Origin: Bog-473 sp963807775
GTDB taxonomy: Bacteria > Actinomycetota > Acidimicrobiia > Acidimicrobiales > RAAP-2
Direction of reading: 5' to 3'
DNA length: 64,000 nt
Assembly: GCA_963807775.1 (NCBI GenBank)
Contig: CAWECY010000003.1
Coordinates: forward strand, 585,039-649,038
Below are positions 57,508 to 64,000 of the stretch, one piece after another. Below the pieces are notes generated by a model. That model was not told the origin of the DNA and made no database searches. It was given only the letters and a program-made list of their open reading frames with translations. Within the stretch, counting starts at the first letter, position 1. Every line of letters starts with the position of its first letter. Made by a program: the position numbers and the translations under genes.

Positions 57508-58566
57508 TCAGGCGGCGATGCCGGCGCCGACCACGGCGTCGGGCTCCGAGCCGTCGTAGAGGGCGACCGTCTGGCCCGGGCGCCACGGCGCGTTGCGGGT
57601 CGTCGAAGCGCACCACCAGGCCCGGCGCTCCGGCGTCCTGCATCAAGGTGCACGGGACGGGCCGGCCGTGCGCGCTGACCTGAGCCACGGCGCGCGCACC
57701 CGGCGCCAGCGGTCGGTCGACCCAGGTGAGCGACGGCGTGGTCAGCACGACACGTCGAGCGCAGCACGTCGGCCGCGCCGCCCACGGTCACCCGTCGTCC
57801 CGCCACGTCGACCGCCGTGACGTAGCGGCGCTTGCCGTCGCTGCCATGGCCCATGCCGCGGCGCTGCCCGACCGTGACGAGCTCGACCGCCTCGACCGCG
57901 CCGGCCGGCCGTCCTGCGACGTCGACCACCTCGGCCGGGTGCAGCGCCAGGTGCTCGGACAGGAACCCCTGGCGGCCCTCGGCGCGGCCGATGAAGCACA
58001 CGTCCTGGCTGTCCGGCTTGGCCGCCGTCCGCAGCCCCAGCCGCCGGGCGTGGGCCCGCACCTCGTCCTTGGTCATCTCGCCCACCGGGAACACCACGCG
58101 GGCCAGCGCGTCCTGCCCCAGCATGGACAGCACGTAGGACTGGTCCTTGGCCGGGTCCGCCCCGCGGCGCAGGCGGAAGACGCCGTCGCCGGTCACCCGG
58201 GCGTGGTGGCCGGTGGCCAGACGGTCGAAACCCAGCCGCCCGGCCCGCTGCAGCAGGCGATCGAATTTCATGGTGCGGTTGCACTCGATGCACGGGTTCG
58301 GCGTGCGCCCCCGCGTGCTCACCGACGTAGGGGTCCACCACGTGCCGGTCGAAGTCCTCGGTCAAGTTGAAGACGTGATGGTCGATGCCGAGCTGCTGGG
58401 CCACCCTGCGGGCGTCCTCGACGTCGGCCACCGAGCAGCAGCCCGAGTCCGACTGCCCGCCCCACAGCTTGAGGGTGGCGCCGACCACGTCATGCCCCTG
58501 TTCGACCAGGAGTGCGGCCGCGACGGACGAGTCGACGCCGCCCGACATGGCCACCAGCACCCGCAT
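57508..58566 (-). CDS. mnmA: tRNA-specific 2-thiouridylase MnmA, frame changes
   Basis: Adds sulfur to U34 of Glu, Gln and Lys tRNAs. Seen: the PP-loop VLVAMSGGVDSSVAAALLVE, GATLKLWGGQSDSGCCSVAD, the first catalytic Cys in TPNPCIECNRTMKFD, the HHARV region, DQSYVLSMLGQDALARVVFP, and the second catalytic Cys in SQDVCFIG. The C-terminal beta domain ends ALYDGSEPDAVVGAGIAA. Frame changes near 58,320, 57,755 and 57,590. It lies next to a cysteine desulfurase that could donate the sulfur. Confidence 0.94.
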
Positions 58567-58589
58567 GAACCAGTGTGCCACCGGGCTGC

Positions 58590-59776
58590 TCAGGCGCGCA
58601 CGGCGCGAGGCCACGGCGTCCCGGGCACCACGGACAACGCCCGGTCGACCTCGGCGTCGGTGGTGCGCGGGCCGAGTGAGAAGCGGACGGCTCCCGCCGG
58701 CCAGGTCGGCCGAGACGCCCATGGCGGCCATCACGTGACTCGGCTCGAGCGCGCCGCTGGCGCACGACGAGCCACCCGACACGCACACGCCTTCGGCGCC
58801 CGAGCGCGACCAACAGCTCCTCGCGCTCGATGCCGGGCAGGCACAGATGGAGGTGCCCGGGCAGGACGGCCACGCCGGCCGGCACCGTGCGGTGCGCCTC
58901 GGGCGAGCGCGTCGAGCAGGCCGCCGGCCAGTCGGTCTCGCAGCGCCGCGATCGCGCACCGTCGCCTCGTCGCGCTCGGCCGCCGTGAGGCGCAGTGCGG
59001 TGGCCAGTCCGACCGCTCCCGCCACGTCCTGGGTCCCGCTGCGCCGCTCGCGCTCCTGGCCGCCGCCGTGCTGGCGCGGCGAGAGTGCCACGTCGGCACC
59101 GACCGCCAGCGCGCCGACGCCGACGGGCCCGCCCACCTTGTGTGCGCTCAGCGAGACCAGATCGGCCTCCGCCGTCAGCTCGGCCAGGTCGAGGAAGGTG
59201 GCCGCCTGCACCGCGTCGGTGAAGACAGCGGCACGCGGGGCGCGGCGGCGTACCGCGTCCACCACGCGCGCGCACCGGCTGCACGACGCCCGTCTCGTTG
59301 TTGGCCGTCATGATCCGCCACCAGCGACGACGCGCGACGAGAGCGTGCGGCGCCAGGGCGTCGAGGTCGAGCACGCCCGCCCGGTCGACCGGCAGCTCGC
59401 GCCGCGTCGGCGCCGCGACGCGCCGCGGCCCGGCACGACTCGCGCACCGCCGGGTGCTCGACGGCCGACGACAGCACGACCGCCTCCCCGTGTTCGCGCC
59501 AGCGCGGCGTCGGTCGTGCCGAGGACGGCCAGGTTGGCCGACTCGGTCCCGCCTGAGGTGAAGACGATCGTCGCCGGGGTCGCGTCCGAGGAAGGCCGCC
59601 ACTTCGTCGCGGGCGTCCTCGAGCAGGCGACGGGCCCGCTGCGCCGGCGGATGGCTCCCGGTCGGGTTGCCGAGCAGCTCCGCGTGCACCTCGGCCATCG
59701 CCGCCGCCGCCTCGGGCCGCAGCGGCATGGTGGCGGCGTGATCGAGATAGGCGTCGGGGGCCGTCAGGCGATGCAC
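58590..59776 (-). CDS. cysteine desulfurase (NifS/IscS-like), broken by frame changes
   Basis: PLP enzyme releasing sulfur from cysteine. Readable parts: AYLDHAATMPLRPEAAAAMA, LLGNPTGSHPPAQRARRLLE, AVEHPAVRESC, MTANNETGVVQPV, VFTDAVQAATFLDL, and the PLP lysine in VSLSAHKVGGPVGVGALAV, then HGGGQERERRSGTQDVAGAV and the C-terminus VRFSLGPRTTDAEVDRAL. At least six frame changes. The GTG at 59776 overlaps the end of the aldehyde dehydrogenase gene. Its neighbour mnmA suggests a role in tRNA thiolation, perhaps also Fe-S clusters. Confidence 0.9.
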
Positions 59777-61130
59777 ACGGTCTTGGTGTTGGTGAACTCC
59801 TTGAGGCCGAGCTCGGAGAGCTCGCGGCCGTAGCCGGAGCGCTTGATGCCTCCGAAGGGCAGCTCCGGCATGGACGCCACCATGGCGTTGACGAACACGG
59901 CGCCGGCCTCGATCCCCTCGATGCAGTGCTGCTCTCGTCGGCGTCCGATGTCCACACGCTCGAGCCCAGGCCGAAGGTGGTGGCATTGGCCGCCTCGAGC
60001 GCGGCGTCGACATCGGGCACGCGCAGCACCATGGCCACCGGGCCGAAGAGCTCCTCCTGGGCCACCGGCATGTCCTTCGTCAGGTCCGAGAGCACGGTCG
60101 GCGCCAGGTACCAGCCGTCGCTGTCGGGCACCTGGGGTCGTTCGTGCACGGTGGCGCCCTGGGCCCGGGCCGCCTCGATCTGACCGAGGAGCTCGTCGCG
60201 CTGGGCCTCGGTGACGATGGGACCGATGTCGGTCGCCGGGTCGAATGGGTCGCCGACCACCAGCGCATCCATGGCCGCCGTGAAGCGTGCCAGGAACTCG
60301 TCGTGCACCTCGTCGACGACGATGAACCGCTTGGCGGCGATGCACGACTGGCCGTTGTTCTGGACCGCGCGCGTTCACGGCAGTACGGACGCACACGTCG
60401 AGGTCGGCCGAGGCCAGCACGACGAAGGGGTCCGAGCCGCCGAGCTCGAGCACGGTCTTCTTCAATGCGTGCCCGGCCGTGGCGGCCACCGACATGCCGG
60501 CGGGCTCGCTCCCGGTCAGGGTGACCGCGGCCACGCGCGGGTCCTCGATGAGCGCGGCGCCACGTCTTCGACTCCACGAAGAGGTTGGTGAACACGCCGT
60601 CGGGCAGGCCGGCACGGCGGAAGAGATCTTCGATGGCCAGCGCCGTCTGCGGGACGTTCGAGGCGTGCTTCAGCAGCCCGCAGTTGCCGACCATGAGCGC
60701 CGGGGCGGCGAAGCGGATCACCTGCCACATCGGGAAGTTCCACGGCATGACGGCCAGCACGGGGCCGAGGGGCTGGTAGTGGATGTAGGAGGTGGAGGCC
60801 GTGGTGGCGACCGGCTCGTCGGCCAGGAGCGCGCTCGCCGTTGTCGGCGAACCAGCGCAGGCCGAGGGCGCACTTGGACACCTCCGCCTTGGCCGCGGCG
60901 AAGGTCTTGCCCATCTCCGTGGTGAGGATGCGCGCCACGTCGGGCACCTCGCCCTCGAGCAGTTCCGCCGCAGTGATCAGGTGCCGAGCCCGCTCGGCGT
61001 AGGTGGTCCGCTTGTACTCGCCGAAGGCCGCCACGGCCCGACTGAGGAGGGCGTCCACCTCGGCCGGCGTGTGGGCCGGGAACACCTTCTCCGTCTTGCC
61101 GGTGGCCGGGTTGATGGTGGCGAAAGGCAT
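59764..61130 (-). CDS. NAD(P)-dependent aldehyde dehydrogenase, succinate-semialdehyde dehydrogenase-like; frame changes
   Basis: About 455 aa. Seen: MPFATINPATGKTEKVFPAH at the start, VMPWNFPMWQVIRFAAPALM (substrate and NAD region), VTLTGSEPAGMSVA, the catalytic Glu in VLELGGSDPFVVLASAD, the nucleophile Cys in QNNGQSCIAAKRFIV, and EELFGPVAMVLRV. The short length and the NNGQSC context match the short succinate-semialdehyde dehydrogenase group. Frame changes near 60,835, 60,560, 60,370 and 59,935. It overlaps the cysteine desulfurase start. Confidence 0.9.
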
Positions 61131-61139
61131 GACCCGAAA

Positions 61140-61915
61140 CTAGCCGCCCGACGGGCTCCGTGGAGCCCGAGGTGCTCGGGCACCGCCAGGTGCAGGCAGC
61201 TTGCCGGTGGCGGTGTGGGGCAGGTCGGAGGTCCGGTAGTACGACTTGGGCCGCTTGTACGGGGCGAGCTGGGCCGAGGCGGCGGCCCGCGGGCCTCCTC
61301 GGCGGCGGCGGAGTCCGAGGGACGTAGGCGGCGCACACACGCTGGCCCCACTGCTCGTCGGGCAGGCCGAACACGGCGACCTCGGTGACGCCCTTCGACG
61401 GCGGCCAGCACGTTCTCCACCTCGGCCGGGTACACGTTGACGCCCCCGCTGATGATGAGGTCGTGGCGCCGTCCCGTCAGGTAGAGGTAGCCGTCGGTAT
61501 CGAGGGGTGCCGAGGTCGCCGACGGTGCAAGCTTCGCCGCGCCAGGCCGCCCGGGTGGCCTCCTCGTTGCGCCAGTAGCTGAAGCGGGCGAAGTCCGGCA
61601 TGGTGGCCCAGATGTGGCCGGCCACGACGTCGGCGGTGGTGGGTGGTGGTGGCGTCGGGATCGTCGCCTTCGAGGGGGACGATGGAGAGCGTGCAGCCGG
61701 CGCGGGCGCGGCCGACGGAGCCGGGGTGCTCGAGCCACTCCTGGGGCGGGCACACGGTGAACTGCGCCTCGGTGGAGCCGTAGAACTCCCACACCCGGTC
61801 CGGCAGCAGACGGGGGCCATGACGGCGCGCTTGAGCGACTCGGGCAGGGCGCGCCGGCGTGGGCCAGGAGGCGCAGCGAGTCGAACACCTCGTCGCGGCC
61901 GAGCTTGGAGCCATT
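61140..61915 (-). pseudogene. acyl-CoA synthetase/AMP-dependent ligase, C-terminal part only, cut at the low-GC junction
   Basis: Fragment of an AMP-forming acyl-CoA ligase, in several frames: VFDSLRLLAHAGAPC, WEFYGSTEAQFTVCPPQEW (adenylate motif), VAGHIWATMPDFARFSYWRN, DGYLYLTGRRHDLIISGGVN (hinge and AMP-binding), VYPAEVENVLAAVEG, AVFGLPDEQWGQRV and PYKRPKSYYRTSDLPHTATG with the catalytic Lys. At about 61,915 the sequence switches abruptly to low-GC phage DNA, removing the N-terminal half. Within the remnant there are at least five frame changes. The exact stop near 61,140 is uncertain. The whole gene is likely intact in the real organism. Confidence 0.85.
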
Positions 61916-61922
61916 GTATTTC
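61910..61922. other. junction between high-GC chromosome and low-GC phage sequence
   Basis: Reading the minus strand, a phage-like AAAGGAGAAATACAATGG runs straight into CTCCAAGCTCGG of the acyl-CoA ligase frame. Composition, codon use and gene type change within a few bases, with no integrase, tRNA, repeat or attachment site. It looks like a chimeric join. Confidence 0.85.
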
Positions 61923-61947
61923 TCCTTTAATTTTCTGCTCCAGATAA

Positions 61948-61980
61948 GAGGGTGTAAGCTTTTTGGGCCTGTACACCCTC
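61948..61980 (-). terminator. hairpin downstream of the phage capsid gene
   Basis: GAGGGTGTA and TACACCCTC form a perfect 9-pair stem around a 15-base loop, 20 bases after the capsid stop. Only a short T-rich stretch (TTATCT) follows, so it may be a weak terminator or an mRNA-end structure. Confidence 0.5.
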
Positions 61981-62000
61981 CTACCGGAGCAGTTTAAGAA

Positions 62001-63263
62001 TTACTGATTGACGATGTTGGTGATCAGAGCACGCTTTGGCCGGGCTGTTCAAGAACGCGGCTTGTAGCGTATAGCAACGAAGCTCATAAGCCGTATAACC
62101 AGGAAGCTGAAGGAAGAATTCGCCCGGCATACCCGGGAGCGTAAACGTCAAGTCCGTCGCGCCGGTACGCTGGCAGCGCTTCAGCGGCAACACGAACGCA
62201 TATCCCTGTTTCATGAAGATATGGGCCACGATTTCGATCTTGCCATTCGGTCCGTAGAAGCAAGACTCTCCGTACCATTTTCCAATTCGTTTCTTGTAGC
62301 TGGAATCATAACGACGTGCACCGGCCTGAGAAGTAATCAGGTTGGAATAGGTCGTAGGATTGACAAACACCAGTAACATCTTCCATCAAACCACGGGCAG
62401 TAGCGAGAGCAACAGCGCTCTGAACTTTACCGAAGTTAAGCGCGGTGGAAAGGCTGAATAAACATTGCTCTGCCATAAGGCATAAGTCGCAGCATTGATG
62501 TTGAAGATGTGCCAACGTTAGACAGGATGTTATAGAATCCCTGCATTTCCTGACCATAGGCCAGATAAGGGAAAATCTGCAACGGAGTTGTCGCATAGGT
62601 GGAAGTTAACAGCGCAATATCCGTAGCATTACCAGAAACCGTAATAGTACGGGTAGAGACATTAACCGCCGTAACAACAATAGCAGCATTGGTATTAACC
62701 AACGTCGCACCGTGAATATAGGTCGATATTGATATTTTCCATACCAGACCAAATACCGGCAGACCATTCAGCCAAGTCGATGACGAGAGTACCCACAGTT
62801 CCAGTACCGGCATTAACGCTGGACTGACCAAGCGTACCTTGTGCAGGACGATCCCCCACATCAGTTCGATTTCGATGAACTTACTCATGGACTGCGTCAG
62901 GGCATCAACGATAAATTCAGTAGCTTCAACAAAGGCGCGAACGCCGCCGCTAGCCGCTTTCGCAGCAACGTCATAAGTGATACGATCTGCCAGGGTCATT
63001 CCGGCCCTGCGATCTGAGCATCTCCCATAGTGGAAGCAACGGGGTTATTCAAAGCAATAGCATCCCACTCCGAACGTCATACCGGTAGGGAGGGAAAGCA
63101 GCACGGGCTGGTGAAGCAGACGGCCTTCACGTTTATCGTTCTCTACAAATTTAATTCTTTTCTGAAGCACAGATGATTCGGGAACGAGATTGACAATCTT
63201 ATCTTCGTATACGTCCTTAAACAAACCGGTTAGGGTTGTTTGTGTTTCAAATGCTGAACTCAT
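62001..63263 (-). CDS. phage major capsid protein-like, broken by frame changes
   Basis: A low-GC gene of about 420 codons. It starts MSSAFETQTTLTGLFKDVYE and VPESSVLQKRIKFVENDKRE, then MTLADRITYDVAAKAASGGV, FVEATEFIVDALTQSMSKFI, VNTNAAIVVTAVNVSTRTIT, FVNPTTYSNLITSQAGARRY, ends with FFLQLPGYTAYELRCYTLQA and ITNIVNQ. The layout (capsid-like N-arm, a small Ig-like or beta insert around TITVSGNATDIALL, conserved FVNPTTY-type core) fits HK97-fold capsid proteins of tailed phages; I cannot name a phage group. At least five frame changes (near 63,070, 62,990, 62,850, 62,740, 62,510, 62,380, 62,030). AAGGAG precedes the ATG. Confidence 0.7.
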
Positions 63264-63378
63264 GTTATTGTGTCTCCTTAAAGTTTATATTAAGGGATTT
63301 GGGAATGGACATTTACCTGAGCAGAATGGCGGGTTAGGCGTCTTGATCGGCAAGTAGTGTTCTTATTTTCCCTTAATT

Positions 63379-64000
63379 TCAAATCTTCAAATATTCACGA
63401 AATTGGTCAGGGTCATCGTTTTACGTTCATCGTTTTGGGGAAGGATATAGAATCTTTCTTTCTCTTTCTTTGCAGCTTTAACAGCTTTCAAATAGTATTT
63501 ACGAACTTTCTCAGCATTTTCTTTACCGAGTTGTTCGACAATTTATCTTCATCCAAACATCATAATAAGCTTTCTGATATTCATGCAATTCTTGTTTAAC
63601 TTTAGCCATTGCATCTTTAGGTGTTATCACCTTACCGGTAGTGAAACCCAACTGCATCACCTGTGCTACACGCTTAGCTAATTGGGGGGCAATACGACTA
63701 TCCAAAGGTACCCCCGCTTCTTTCATGGCTTCATTAATCTGAGCCTTGATGGTATTTAACGCTTGCTGTACACGTCTGTTATTCTCTTGGAAAGTTTATT
63801 CTGCGCCTGTTGCTTCAGCATCTCATCATGCGCCTGAGCCTTACGCTTCCATTCAGCGGCTTCGCGTTGCTCTGGAGACATATTCCCCGGAACAATAACG
63901 TTATTGTAATACCACTGGCCTATCGTGTCCTTAATGCCATCTGATACTTGGGTAGATCCTAAAATCTTCTTTAGAACTTCTTCGGGTTTACCGAAACGTT
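63379..64000 (-). CDS. phage head scaffold-like protein, partial (runs off the right edge), frame changes
   Basis: Upstream of the capsid gene on the same strand and continuing past base 64,000. Readable parts: RFGKPEEVLKKIL, GSTQVSDGIKDTIGQWYYNN, GNMSPEQREAAEWKRKAQAH, RRVQQALNTIKAQINEAMKE, LDSRIAPQLAKRVAQVMQLG, DAMAKVKQELHEYQKAYYDV, EQLGKENAEKVRKYYLKAVK and the end DPDQFREYLKI. Highly charged, long helical, likely coiled-coil, as expected for a scaffolding protein made just before the capsid gene. Frame changes near 63,800, 63,545 and 63,430. The identification rests on position and composition. Confidence 0.55.

Noticed and set aside
61915..64000. Integrated prophage of the actinobacterium
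   Set aside because: No integrase, attachment site or tRNA at the border, which cuts a gene at a late structural region of the phage, and GC differs strongly.

Overview
The window is mostly one contiguous piece of a very GC-rich actinobacterial chromosome. Evidence: greA, leuCD, serA/serC, the gatCAB and mnmA-ligA blocks, a PASTA-type Ser/Thr kinase, heavy GTG start use, and many genes whose -10 box lies 6-8 bases before the start codon (leaderless mRNAs). I suspect an Acidimicrobiia-like member from gene content, but that is inference. From about 61,915 to the end the base composition drops sharply and the genes become phage structural genes. That boundary cuts a bacterial gene in mid-reading-frame and looks like a chimeric join.

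Layout. 0-4.5 kb: lipid/ester catabolism (acyl-CoA dehydrogenase, two alpha/beta hydrolases). 4.5-16 kb: branched-chain amino acid (BCAA) genes: leuB-ilvE-cimA (minus strand), divergent greA-leuC-leuD (plus), an IS1595-like insertion sequence, and leuA coupled to an acetyltransferase. 16-22 kb: a lower-GC accessory stretch (amidohydrolase, two GNAT acetyltransferases, a CX5R phosphatase, a cupin, an ArsR-SRPBCC pair). 22-26.7 kb: serine pathway (serA, serC), an aminotransferase and a deaminase. 26.9-37.9 kb: ABC exporter, short-chain dehydrogenase, P450, a second ArsR-SRPBCC pair, DUF2277, a secreted GH5 hydrolase, DUF899, and a ribbon-helix-helix regulator with a DUF4097-like protein. 37.9-43.4 kb: ilvC, ilvN, ilvB, ilvD. 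43.5-46.4 kb: MMPL exporter with a divergent TetR regulator. 46.4-50.4 kb: gatB-gatA-gatC and a hydrolase. 50.5-55.3 kb: SCP2 protein, MFS transporter, small proteins, PASTA kinase. 55.4-61.9 kb: ligA, mnmA, cysteine desulfurase, aldehyde dehydrogenase and a truncated acyl-CoA ligase.

The most interesting signal is regulatory. All three minus-strand BCAA operons start with a tiny leader peptide followed by an intrinsic terminator, and the codons of each peptide match the products of its operon: Val-Gly-Ile-Ile before leuB-ilvE-cimA, Leu-Leu-Leu before leuA, and Ile-Leu-Val-Leu-Val before ilvB-ilvN-ilvC. This looks like a three-operon ribosome-mediated attenuation regulon. Several palindromic operators also lie exactly on leaderless promoters (two ArsR genes, the ribbon-helix-helix gene) or in divergent or upstream regions (MMPL/TetR, ABC exporter).

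Data quality: from about 28.5 kb rightwards many well-conserved genes are broken by single-base frame changes, while almost everything to the left is intact. These are best read as sequencing/assembly indels, so coordinates of broken genes span the whole locus.
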